In this document: in pieces, positions 51,864 to 59,979 of the stretch
Layout: each line of letters opens with the position of its first letter
Numbering within the stretch: position 1 is the first letter of the stretch
Source of the DNA: JACVRW01 sp963757815
GTDB taxonomy: Bacteria > Actinomycetota > Thermoleophilia > Solirubrobacterales > Thermoleophilaceae
Direction: 5' to 3'
Assembly: GCA_963757815.1 (NCBI GenBank)
Contig: CAVWSN010000018.1
Span: 496,001-560,000, forward strand
DNA: 64,000 nucleotides
The notes under the pieces: model-generated
What the model saw: the letters and a program-made list of their open reading frames with translations, nothing else
Told to the model about the DNA's origin: nothing
Databases searched by the model: none
Program-made: the position numbers and the translations under genes

Positions 51864-52081
51864 ACACGACCTTTCATCTGCGCCCACCTGTCGCGCTCGC
51901 GCTGGGCACCGGCGTGCTCGCCGCCTGGCTGAGCATCATGGCCATCGCGCTCGCGAGCGACGACTCATCGACCCCGGATCGAACCGCGGCGCCGAGCACC
52001 GGCGCGGCGGAGCAGCCGCTGCCAACGCCGCGGCCCGGGCGAGCCGGTCCTGGATACATCCAGGAGACGCTGGAGAGATGA
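51860..52081 (+). CDS. small single-helix membrane protein, paralogue of the preceding one
   Basis: 73 residues: HLRPPVALALGTGVLAAWLSIMAIALASDDSS then a Thr/Pro-rich tail (PLPTPRPGRAGPGY). N-in, C-out topology is likely. Overlaps the preceding gene by four bases. Unknown function. Confidence 0.55.
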   Translation: MNTTFHLRPPVALALGTGVLAAWLSIMAIALASDDSSTPDRTAAPSTGAAEQPLPTPRPGRAGPGYIQETLER

Positions 52082-52111
52082 TGTCTTCGCGAAGGCCCGA
52101 TCCGCAGCGCC

Positions 52112-52294
52112 ATGCTGACGGGCGACGACGGCATCCTCGGGGCGAGGCTCCCTGCTCGCGCCTCGGACGCGGCGCCGGCTGAGCTCCCTCTGACCAGGGC
52201 GGCGCCCGAGGAGGCACTCGATGCGGCGGAGGGTGCCGGCTTTGGGACGCCTCCCTCGCCTCGCGCAGAGAAGGCACGCGAGCTTGAGGCATGA
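52112..52294 (+). CDS. possible small acidic protein
   Basis: 60 codons from ATG, Ala/Glu/Pro-rich (ASDAAPAELPLTRAAPEEALDAAEGAG), no hydrophobic helix and no clear ribosome site. It is placed 30 bases after the two small membrane proteins and in the same direction. Could be chance in GC-rich DNA. Confidence 0.25.
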   Translation: MLTGDDGILGARLPARASDAAPAELPLTRAAPEEALDAAEGAGFGTPPSPRAEKARELEA

Positions 52295-52321
52295 GCTGCC
52301 TCGACGCGGCGTGGCCCATCC

Positions 52322-52336
52322 GGGTCCGTAGGACCC
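52322..52336 (+). terminator. short hairpin GGGTCC-GTA-GGACCC
   Basis: Perfect 6-bp stem with a 3-base loop between the small-protein genes and the beta-propeller gene. A further inverted repeat, TGGACT-N8-AGTCCA, is at 52378-52397, close to the start of the next gene. Either could end the upstream transcript or regulate the next. Confidence 0.35.
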
Positions 52337-52422
52337 AAGCGGCTCCGTAAGGGCGGGGTAAGACGGGGCAGCAACGCTGGACTAACTGGGCAGTCCACAC
52401 ACTCCCAACCCAAAGGAGGGCC

Positions 52423-53596
52423 ATGTTCCAACGCGGGAAGATCCACGTGCTTGCCGCTCCACCGCGGTCGATCCGTCGCCTGGCGGGGGCCGCGGTTGCG
52501 GCTCTTGCCTTGCTCGCCGGTCCCGCCGCCGCCAATGCGATGGCCGACGGAGGCGCGCTGTTCACACAGACCAACGACCCGGCCGGAAACGCCGTGCAGA
52601 AGTTCGAGCGCACCAGGGACGGCAGTCTCACCCCTGCCGGCACATTCCTGACCGGAGGGCTCGGTCTCGCCAGTCTCGGCGGCGGGCAGGGAGCCGTTGA
52701 GCTCAGCGAAGACGAAGACACCGTGTACGCGATAAACGCGGGCTCGAACACCGTCACGGCATTCCGGGTGCGCGACGGTGAACGCGACGATGACGACCGG
52801 CGCAAGGGCTCCAAGCCCGGCCTGGAAGTCGTCGGGACGGTCGACTCGGGAGGCGTGGCGCCTGTGAGCGTCGACGAGCACCGCGGCAGGGTCTACGTCC
52901 TCAACTCCGGCGCGTTGCCGAACGTGACCGGATTCAACGTCGGGAGGCGCGGTGCGCTGACACCGATTCCCGGCGGCAGCCGTGACCTTCCGGGGGCGGA
53001 CGGGGCGGCGCAGGTGTCCGTGACTCCGGACGGCAGCCGACTGGTCGTGAGCGAGCGCGTCTCGAACCGGCTCGAGACGCTGGCGCTCGACCGCCGCGGT
53101 CGCCCCGGTCGGCCGGTCGTGACCCCGTCCAGCGGCAGTACGCCCTTCGGCTTCGCAATCAGCCGCCGCGGGGACGTGATCGTCTCCGAGGCGGGCGCCA
53201 GCACCGTGTCGTCCTACCGGATCGGCTTTGGTGGCGGGCTCGCGGCGATCACGGCATCGCTTCCGGTGGGCCAGGGCGCTGCGTGCTGGGTCGCGGTGTC
53301 GCCCGACGGGCGCTTCGCCTACACGGGCAACGCCGCCGGCAGCATCAGCGGTTTCGCGGTCGATCGCGGTGGCTCACTCATCCGCGCTCGATGCGGACGG
53401 CCTCACGGCCGTGGTCGACCCCAGTCCGCGTGATCTCGACTTCTCGCGCAACGGCAGGTTCCTGTACGCCGTGAGCCCCGGCGACGCGACGACCGGCGGC
53501 CGCGTGACCGGCTACCGCGTCCGCGCCGATGGCTCGCTCGAGGAGATCACGAGCGCGCCGGCCGCGGTCGGCATCACCGGAGCAGCCGCCGGCTGA
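52423..53596 (+). CDS. secreted lactonase/YncE-like beta-propeller protein, frameshifted
   Basis: About 390 residues. Signal peptide (SIRRLAGAAVAALALLAGPAAANA), then repeated propeller strands typical of the 6-phosphogluconolactonase-like/YncE group: ALFTQTNDPAGNAVQKFERTRDGSLTPAGTF, GAVELSEDEDTVYAINAGSNTVTAFRV, AQVSVTPDGSRLVVSERVSNRLETLAL, AVSPDGRFAYTGNAAGSISGFAVDRGG. At about 53380 one extra base shifts the frame; the next frame continues ALDADGLTAVVDPSPRDLDFSRNGRFLYAVSPG and VTGYRVRADGSLEEI to the stop at 53594-53596. Strong AAAGGAGG before the ATG. Enzymatic activity is doubtful; many secreted members only bind. Confidence 0.8.
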
Positions 53597-53622
53597 CCCG
53601 CTGATCCGAAGTCCTCGGTTCA

Positions 53623-53660
53623 GCCGCGGGCGGGGCTCGGAACAGGGCCCCGCCCGCGGC
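53623..53660. terminator. 14-bp perfect hairpin between convergent genes
   Basis: GCCGCGGGCGGGGC (53623-53636) pairs with GCCCCGCCCGCGGC (53647-53660) around a 10-base loop. It lies between the propeller gene stop and the convergent allH stop, so it can serve as a two-way terminator. Confidence 0.8.
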
Positions 53661-53690
53661 GACCCCGAGAGTCGTCCTGCCCTGGTGGTC

Positions 53691-53711
53691 TCCTGGACCA
53701 TCAATCCAGGA
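53691..53711. repeat. TCCTGGA/TCCAGGA hairpin, second copy of a dispersed element
   Basis: TCCTGGA-CCATCAA-TCCAGGA; the allH stop codon lies in the loop. Same stem and loop length as at 9087-9107. Confidence 0.45.
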
Positions 53712-54499
53712 CGACTCCCTCGAGGTTGGCGCCGGCCGCGATCCCCCAGAGCATCGCGGTGCCCGAGCTGGCGCCCCAGCCGCGCAGGGTGACGGCCGCG
53801 CTGGAGGCGGCGGCGCGGTCGCCCGAGCGCAGCGCCGCCAGGAGCGCAACCCCGGCGCCGGGCAGCTCACCGCGCTCGGCGCAGCGAAGGTAGGCGAGCC
53901 CGAGCGGCGAGCTGCGTCCCGCGGCGAGCCCGCTGATCGCGACCGGTCGGCCCGCGGCGTGACGCCAGGCGGCGTATCCGGCCAAGGCGTCGTCCCCGGC
54001 GGGCGTGAGCCCCTCGCCGCGGCCGGCGAGCAGCCGAACGGCGTCCTCGACGCTGCCCGCGCGCGAGCGCTCGGAGCCCGGCGGCCACGCCGACGGGCGG
54101 CGCCCCGATGGGGGCCGGGAACGGGCCGCCCGCCAGCGGGCGCCCGTCGGCGCCGCCGTCGAGACCGCGCCCGGCAGGGGCGCCGGCCGGCCCGGCTGGG
54201 GCCGGCCTAGCCGGCCGCAACTCCCGCACCCGCTCGAGCGACACCCCCTGGTTGCCGATTTCCAGTCGCTCCCCCCGCACACTCACGCGCTGCCCCGGGT
54301 GGAGCGCCCCTCGCTCCAGTCCCGCCACCGAGATCGACAGCGGGCCAAAAACCGCACCCGGTTCGGTCACGAGCAGCCAGTCCTCCTCCAGGCGCAGGTA
54401 GGCCCCGCCGCTCAGCACGAGCTCGACGGTCCCGCCCCCGCGGCCGCTGCGGAGCGCCCGCAGCGCTCCCGGGGCGGCGAACAGGGCGCGCGCCGCCAC
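53701..54499 (-). CDS. allH: DUF2877 protein, AllH-like subunit of oxamate carbamoyltransferase, frameshifted
   Basis: GTG start two bases after the allG stop. The N-terminal part (ALFAAPGALRALRSGRGGGTVELVLSGGAYLRLEEDWLLVTEPGAVFGPLSISV) is the beta-rich front of DUF2877. Near 54066 one extra base shifts the frame, and the next frame gives SVEDAVRLLAGRGEGLTPAGDDALAGYAAW, the family hallmark (GLTPxGDDxLxG). About 265 residues corrected. In E. coli the DUF2877 protein YlbF (AllH) acts with FdrA (AllF) and YlbE (AllG) in oxamate carbamoyltransferase, which converts oxalurate and phosphate to oxamate and carbamoyl phosphate. The allF and allK counterparts are at 61306-63733. Confidence 0.75.
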
Positions 54500-54501
54500 C
54501 C

Positions 54502-55900
54502 TCAGGCCTCGTCCAGCTCGGCCGCCAGCGCGAGCACCGCCTGCTCGGAACGGCTCGATCGGCTGCCGGGCCACGCCGGCGCCGATCTGGCCCGCGCCGC
54601 TCGAGACGTGCAGAACCCCGGTGGTTATCTGCGGCGTGATCTCTAGCTCGGCGACCAGCCGCACATCGATTCCGACCGGGGAGCCCGCCGAGTCGAGCGC
54701 GGGGATCGCGAACCGGCGCGAGTCGGCGAGCGTGATGTCGCGCATCTGCCGGGTCCGCTCCGCGGCGTCGCTCGCACCGCCGGGGAGGAAGCCGGCCACG
54801 GCCGGGGCCGCCGCCACCGCCATGCCGCCGAGCCCGACGCACTCGATCACCGCCGAGTCCCCTATGTCGGGCGCCGCGTCCTCCTCGCCGAAGCCCTCGC
54901 GCAGGAGCGACTCCTCCACCATGGCGGCGGGGGCGGTGAACCAGCGTCCCGGCAGCCCGGCGAGCTGGAGCCCCATCTCGACCCCGTTGCGCGCGATGAC
55001 GTTGACGACACTCGAGCCCGCCACGCCCGAGGCGGCCAGCGACGCGCACTTCGCCGCCGCCATCGTCAGGCTGAGGAAGAAGTGGTGGTTGCCCGCTATG
55101 AAGCGCGCCGTGCGCTCGCCGCCGAGCGCGGCGAAACCGGGCAGCAGCTGACGCGCGAGCAGGTTGCCGGTCGCCTGGCTGCGCATGTGGAGCTCGTCGC
55201 CCATCTGCAGGCCCTGGGCGGCGAGCCCGAACACGTCGACCGGCCCCTCGCGCTCGAGCAGGCGGGCGAGCAGCGGCGCGAGCTCGTCGTGGAAGAAGCG
55301 CAGGCGCTCGATCGACTCGCCGTCCCCGACCCCGAACCAGAGCGTGTTGCCGGGCCCCTCGTTGAACGTCGAGTAGGCGCGCGTGCCCGAGGACTCGTCC
55401 TCCACCACCCACACCGGCATCGACGGCGAGCACACGCCGGTCATCGCGCCCACATGGCCGGCGTCGTTTCCGGGCTGCAGCAGGACCTCGCGGCTCGCGA
55501 GCAGCTGCGCGGCCTCGCCGCGGTCGTTCGCCCAGCCCTCGAAGAGGCACGCCGCCAGCAGGGCGCGGCGCTGCGGGTCGCAGACGCGCTCGAACTCGAT
55601 CGGCGGCCCGGCATGCAGCAGTGCGCGGCCGTCGAGCCCGGGCAGCACGTCACCGGCGCGGGCCACGCCCACGGCTCGAGGGGACGCGTTCTCGATGCGC
55701 TCCACCACCTCGCGGTTCGCGCTCACCACGAGCTCGCCGTGGGCACCCCAGAGGCGCTCGAGCGCGACCAGCAGCTCCGGGGCGCCGGCTGCCGGAGGCC
55801 GCCAGTCGACGTCGGCGACCGTGGCGCCCTGGGCCCGCAGCGCGTCCGCGAACAGCGGCAGCCCCACATTGACCGCCTCGATCCGCCTCAGCACGTCCAC
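54502..55900 (-). CDS. allG: DUF1116 protein, AllG-like subunit of oxamate carbamoyltransferase, frameshifted near the end
   Basis: About 465 residues. GTG start at 55900 (MDVLRRIEAVNVGLPLFADALRAQGATVADVDWRPPAAG). DUF1116 features: VNREV-like ANREVVERIENASP, GMTGVCSPSMPVWVVED, NEGPGNTLWFGVGDGESIERLRFF, GDELHMRSQATGNLL, FIAGNHHFFLSLTMAAAKC, FTAPAAMVEESLL and IECVGLGGMAVAAAPAV. Near 54550 one extra C shifts the frame; corrected, it ends IEPFEQAVLALAAELDEA with a stop at 54502-54504. Homologous to YlbE of the allantoin/oxalurate locus. It forms a two-gene unit with allH and is divergent, 32 bases start to start, from the AIR-synthase-like gene. Confidence 0.8.
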
Positions 55901-55932
55901 GCCCGCTCCTGTGCTATTCCAGTCCGCCGCCG

Positions 55933-56869
55933 ATGCATGAGCTAGAGCAGCTCGCCGCGGCCGTGCGCGCGGCGCCGGCGTTCGAGGCCAAGCGCGAGCT
56001 CGCCGTGGTGCGGCGCCTGCCGGCAATCCCTGACGGAGACGACGCGGCGCTCGTGCCGCACGGCGAGGGCTTTCTCGTGGTGTGCGGCGAGGCGCTCCAT
56101 CCCGGTTTCGTGCGCTCCGACCCGTACGCCGCCGGCGCCGCGGCGGTGGTCACCAACGCCGCCGACGTGCGCGCCATGGGCGGCCGCCCGCTCGCGCTCG
56201 TGGACATGCTCGTGAGTCCGGACCGCGAGCACGCCGAGAAGGTGCTGGACGGCCTGTCCTGGGCTGCGGGCCTGCTCGGCGTCGAGCCGGTGGGCGGCCA
56301 CCTGACGATCGGCCACGAGCCCGCCCTGTCCGCTTCGTGCACGGGCTTCGCCGAGCGGCCGCTGCGCTCGCGCGACGCCCAAGCCGGGGACGCGCTGCTC
56401 GCCGCCTTCGCGCTCGAGGGCCGGTACCGAGGGGAGACGAACTTCTTCAGCGCGCTGCGCGACCGGCCGCCCGAGCGGCTTCGCGACGACGGCGAGGCGC
56501 TCGTCGAGATCGCCGCGGCCGGCCTCGCCAGGGCGGCGCGTGACGTGTCGATGCCGGGCGTGGCGGGCTCGCTCCTGCAACTCCTCGAGGCGTGCGGCTG
56601 CGGCGCCACCCTCGACCTGGACCGGCTGCCGCGCCCGTCGGGAGTGCCGCTCGAACGCTGGCTCGTCACGTTCCCGAGCTTCGGCTTCCTGCTCGCCGTC
56701 CCCCCGGAGCGCGCCGGCGACGCCGCGGAGCCCTTCGCGCGCCGCGGTCTCGCCTGCGCCGAGTGCGGGCGCCTCGACGACTCAGGCGTCCTGCGGCTCG
56801 CCGCGGGCGGGCGTGAGGCACAGGTGTGGGATCTCGGCCGCGAGCCGTTCACCGGCCTGGGCGGACTGA
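55933..56869 (+). CDS. AIR-synthase-like (PurM/SelD fold) protein of the Nit1C/MSMEG_0567 type
   Basis: ATP-grasping PurM/ThiL/SelD-like protein. GDDAALVPHGEGFLVVCGEALHPGFVRSDPYAAGAAAVVTNAADVRAMGGRPLALVDMLV has the paired Asp residues of the family, followed by GGHLTIGHEPALSASCTGFAE and VSMPGVAGSLLQLLEACGCGA. This pattern matches the sll0787/C-terminal MSMEG_0567 family, an essential partner in Nit1C clusters. It would use ATP to phosphorylate a small intermediate; substrate unknown. As written the frame runs to 57066. One extra base at about 56858-56866 explains this: without it the protein ends VWDLGREPFTGLGD at TGA 56867-56869, about 312 residues. Confidence 0.78.
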
Positions 56870-57365
56870 GCCTGGATCCAGGCTCCAGCCCGATATCCAT
56901 GAGCTGGTGCTCGATGCCGTGGAAGGGCGACGGGTCACCGCTCCGGCTCCAGCCGAGGTGCTCGAAGAAGCGCACGTTCGGCAGCTGGATCTGGGCAATC
57001 ATGCGCCGCCCGCCGAGCTCGCCCGCGGTCGCCACCGCGAAGCGCACGAGCCGGGCCCCGAGGTGACAGGCGCGATGCTCCGGCAGGACGGCGAGCCGGT
57101 CGCCTTTCCAGAGCTCGCCGGATGGGTCGAGCGGGTAGAGCCGCACCGCGCCCCCCACGCCCCCGTCCACGAAGCCGAGGACGTGCAAGGTGCGCTCGTC
57201 GTCGTCGTGCGCGTCGCGGTCGTCGAGTTCGAAGATGCCCTGCTCGAACACGAACACCCGCCGGCGCAGGTCGAAGTGCCACGCCAGCTCGTCGGCTGCC
57301 TCCGCCGTGCGGCAGCCGAGGACGGCCGGCTCAGTGGTGGACGATGGGGAGCTCGCCGTTGGCAC
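56849..57365 (-). CDS. GNAT acetyltransferase of the Nit1C/MSMEG_0567 N-terminal type
   Basis: Starts with GTG at 57365 inside the end of the radical SAM gene (35-base overlap). The core FDLRRRVFVFEQGIFELDDRDAHDDDERTLHVLGFVDGGVGGAVRLYPLD...GDRLAVLPEHRACHLGARLVRFAVATAGELGGRRMIAQIQLPNVRFFEHLGWSRSGDPSPFHGIEHQLMDIGL is the GNAT fold of the sll0786 family, with acetyl-CoA loop VLPEHRACHLGARLV. As written it runs on antisense to the next gene until 55914. Removing the same single base at 56858-56866 gives an end at TGA 56849-56851 and about 171 residues. In mycobacteria this domain is fused to the AIR-synthase-like domain; here the two are convergent genes. Confidence 0.75.
56868..56885. repeat. 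perfect 18-bp palindrome in the convergent overlap
   Basis: GAGCCTGGATCCAGGCTC, extended by one near-match on each side, lies exactly where the GNAT and AIR-synthase-like genes end against each other. Could form a cruciform or act as a two-way transcription stop, though it has no loop. Confidence 0.5.
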
Positions 57366-58491
57366 GAGCCTCCTCTCGGCGGAAGAGCCGCTCCCAGGCG
57401 GACAGGCCCGAGCAGGCCTGGCAGCGGGCGCAGCCGGCCTGGGCCTCGACGTGGTCGAGCCCTCCGTCCGCGAGCATCGCGGACACGGAGCGGTAGATCG
57501 AGGCGACGTAGCCCGGCTCCGGCGGCGGGGTGTCCTCCAGCAGCGTTCCCGGCACCGGCCGCAGCGGCACCACGAACGGGTAGACGCCCATCTCGATCGC
57601 CCGCCGGCAGCCCTCCTCGATCAGCTCCGGGCGTTCGCCCATTCCCAGGATCACGTAGGTGCTCACCCGGCCGCGGCCGAACACCTCGACCGCCCGCTCC
57701 CAGCAGCGGAAGTAGCCCTCGATCCCGCAGGCCGCCTTGCCTGCGGCCACGCGCGCGAGCACCTCGGGGTCGAAGGTCTCGATGTGGATGCCGACCGCAT
57801 CCACGCCGGCGTCGCGCACCTGCTCGAGCACCGCCGGGTCGTCGGGCGGCTCGAACTGCACCTGGATCGGCAGGCCTGACGCCTCCTTGATGGCCGCGGC
57901 GCAGCGGCTGATGTAGAGCGCCCCGCGGTCGCGGCGGTTGATCGAGCCGGTGGTGAGCGTCACGTCGACGGCGCCGTCGTAGTCGCGGGCCGCGGTGCAC
58001 ACCTCCGCGAGCTGGGCGGGCGTCTTGACCGGGATCGTTTGCTCGCCGCGCGTGAGCTCGATCCCGCAGAACGCGCACTGCTCGTGCGTGCCCCAGTAGA
58101 TGCACTTCTGGACGACGGTCGAGGCGATCGAGTCCAGGTGCAGCAGCGCGATCTTCCAGTACGGGATCCCGTCGGCGGTCTCCATGTCGTAGATGCGCGG
58201 CCGCCGCGGCAGCTTGACCGGCCCGACCAGCTCGTCGCCCCGGTAGAGCGTGGCCCCGGCGCCGTTCAGGTGGAGCGTGTACGGCGACGCGGCCACGTAA
58301 GCGGCGTGCTGGGGCACCGTGAGCGGCAGGCCGCGCACCCAGAGGAAGAGCGCATCGGAGGGGCCGGCGCCCCCGCGCCGCCCCGGCAGCGCGTCGTCGC
58401 GCTCGTCCTCCACCCGCACGCCGAGCGACTGCAGCTCCACGAGCAGCTGCCGCTCGTCCAGGTCGAGGCGCGGGAGGGTGCTCTCAGCCAC
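57331..58491 (-). CDS. radical SAM protein of the Nit1C/MSMEG_0568 type
   Basis: 386 residues. The iron-sulfur site appears as KCIYWGTHEQCAFCGIE, that is Cys-x8-Cys-x2-Cys rather than the usual Cx3Cx2C. The barrel follows: VDVTLTTGSINRRDRGALY, IQVQFEPPDDPAVLEQVRDAGVDAVGIHIETFDPEVL, YFRCWERAVEVFGRGRVSTYVILGMGE, YPFVVPLRPVPGT. A C-terminal Cys cluster (AGCARCQACSG) may bind a second cluster. This order fits the MSMEG_0568/sll0785 family, the NitD-type enzyme of cyanide-assimilation clusters. GTG start overlaps the amidohydrolase stop by eight bases. Reaction unknown. Confidence 0.85.
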   Translation of the reverse strand: MAESTLPRLDLDERQLLVELQSLGVRVEDERDDALPGRRGGAGPSDALFLWVRGLPLTVPQHAAYVAASPYTLHLNGAGATLYRGDELVGPVKLPRRPRIYDMETADGIPYWKIALLHLDSIASTVVQKCIYWGTHEQCAFCGIELTRGEQTIPVKTPAQLAEVCTAARDYDGAVDVTLTTGSINRRDRGALYISRCAAAIKEASGLPIQVQFEPPDDPAVLEQVRDAGVDAVGIHIETFDPEVLARVAAGKAACGIEGYFRCWERAVEVFGRGRVSTYVILGMGERPELIEEGCRRAIEMGVYPFVVPLRPVPGTLLEDTPPPEPGYVASIYRSVSAMLADGGLDHVEAQAGCARCQACSGLSAWERLFRREEARANGELPIVHH

Positions 58492-59344
58492 GTCCGGCGA
58501 AGGCCTCCTCGTAGTTCTGCCAGAACACGCGGTCCTTGAGCTCCTGGGAGATGCCCCGGATCCCGTTGATCTTCCAGTACTCGCTGTCGAAGTCGGACCA
58601 GGGCTCGTCGGAGCCGAAGAACACGCGGTCGCCGCCGACCCCGGTCCGCTCGACCTCGGTGAGCAGCCAGCGGGCGCCGAACCCCACGGCCCAGGACGTA
58701 TCCGTATAGACCTTGTAGCCGTCCTCGACCCACTGCAGGAACTTCGGCACGAGCTTGATGTGGCCGGAGACGCCGCCGCCGAAGTGGACGAGGTAGATCT
58801 TGCAGCGCTTGCCGTAGCGCTCCACGAGCGGGATGAAGTTGTTGATGTCCGAGCTCCCTCCCGGGCTCGTGTGGAAGTGGAAGAACAGGTCGTTCTTCTC
58901 GCAGGCGTCGAAGCACTCGTCGGCGAGCGCGAGCGTCTCCTCGTCCCAGCTCCCGGGGTCAGGGTTGCCGCCCAGCAGGAACGTCGTCTTCAGCGCGACC
59001 ACCCGCGACTCGCCGACGAGCGCGAGCGCCTTGCGCGTGAGCTCGGCGTTGCGAGGCAGGAACGACACCCAGATCGCCGCCAGGACCCGGTCGTTGGTGG
59101 TGGCGGCGTCCATCACCACGTCGTTGAGGTCGAACGAGATCTCGTGGTCCGGGACCCCGTAGTTCGACATCGTGAGCGCGCGCTCGATCTTGAACTCGTC
59201 GAGGTGGTTCTTCACGAACTCGCCGGTGGTCCTGTAGTCGTAGACCGTCGGCTTGACCGGGTGCTCGAGGTCGTAGTACTTCCAGGGCGGGATCTCCCCG
59301 ATGTGGCAGTGCGAGTCGATGATCTTCTGGGGGTGCGTAGTCAC
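58484..59344 (-). CDS. amidohydrolase 2-family (TIM-barrel) metal hydrolase
   Basis: 286 residues. IIDSHCHIGEIPPW carries the HxH metal motif; FFHFHTSPGG and KIYLVHFGGGVSGH hold the later His ligands; RVFFGSDEPWSDFD has the terminal Asp. The family includes decarboxylases and amide or lactone hydrolases. GTG start overlaps the stop of the upstream gene (GTGA). In Nit1C clusters a nitrilase normally stands between the NitB-like and radical SAM genes; here this enzyme and the next one occupy that place, so it may perform the hydrolytic step on a different substrate (inference). Confidence 0.85.
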   Translation of the reverse strand: MTTHPQKIIDSHCHIGEIPPWKYYDLEHPVKPTVYDYRTTGEFVKNHLDEFKIERALTMSNYGVPDHEISFDLNDVVMDAATTNDRVLAAIWVSFLPRNAELTRKALALVGESRVVALKTTFLLGGNPDPGSWDEETLALADECFDACEKNDLFFHFHTSPGGSSDINNFIPLVERYGKRCKIYLVHFGGGVSGHIKLVPKFLQWVEDGYKVYTDTSWAVGFGARWLLTEVERTGVGGDRVFFGSDEPWSDFDSEYWKINGIRGISQELKDRVFWQNYEEAFAGRG

Positions 59345-59979
59345 GTCCCTTCCTTCCCGAAGAGGTCACGCGCCTGCGCGATGCGTGCCTCCCACTCGTC
59401 GTGCCTGGTGAAGCGCTTGGCCGGCATCAGCGGCGGCTTGTCGAGCAGCCAGGTCCCGTCGCTCGGGTCGAGCTGAACCACCTCGAGCTCATAGGTGGCG
59501 CTGCTGGCGTCCGGCTCCGATTGCGAGGACGCGTGGAGCGCGCGGCCGCTCGACACGTGCATCTCGAGCCTGTGCGACCCGAACGGGGTCACGTCCTCGA
59601 ACAGCGTGACCCAGGCCGCTCTCTCCCGGCGCGCACGCTCCAGGCGCTCACGCGCGATCTCCTTGCCGTGTTCGCGGGTGATCTCGCGGTGGCGCTGGCA
59701 GAACGCGGCGTCGCGCACGGCCGCCGGATCCATCATCGACCCCATCGAAGGTGACAGGCGCCGGATCGCCTCCGCACCGAGCTGCGGCTGCTCTCGCCAG
59801 ACGCGTACGAGATCGTCCTCGCTGCGCACCTCGCCGAGGTCGTCGGCCACCGCGCGCACTATCCCGATGTACTGCTGGTACAGGGTCGCGTTGACCATCA
59901 CGGACGGGTACACCTGCGCCTCGGCACGCCGCCACGCCGCGATCGCGGCATCACGCTCGGCGGCCCGCTCGCCGTTCAG
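59341..59979 (-). CDS. unrecognised 212-residue protein in the Nit1C-like operon
   Basis: No family recognised. The N-terminal half is helical (RDAAIAAWRRAEAQVYPSVMVNATLYQQYIGIVRAVADDLGEVRSEDDLVRVW), the middle is charged (CQRHREITREHGKEIARERLERARRERAAW), and the C-terminal third looks like beta strands (RLEMHVSSGRALHASSQSEPDASSATYELEVVQLDPSDGTWLLDKPPLMPAKRF). There is one Cys. The only reasonable start is a CTG that overlaps the preceding stop as CTGA, the same arrangement as cysD-cysN. It is translationally tied on both sides (CTGA, GTGA), so it very likely works with the NitB-like protein and the amidohydrolase, perhaps as a partner subunit. Confidence 0.75.
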   Translation of the reverse strand: MNGERAAERDAAIAAWRRAEAQVYPSVMVNATLYQQYIGIVRAVADDLGEVRSEDDLVRVWREQPQLGAEAIRRLSPSMGSMMDPAAVRDAAFCQRHREITREHGKEIARERLERARRERAAWVTLFEDVTPFGSHRLEMHVSSGRALHASSQSEPDASSATYELEVVQLDPSDGTWLLDKPPLMPAKRFTRHDEWEARIAQARDLFGKEGT

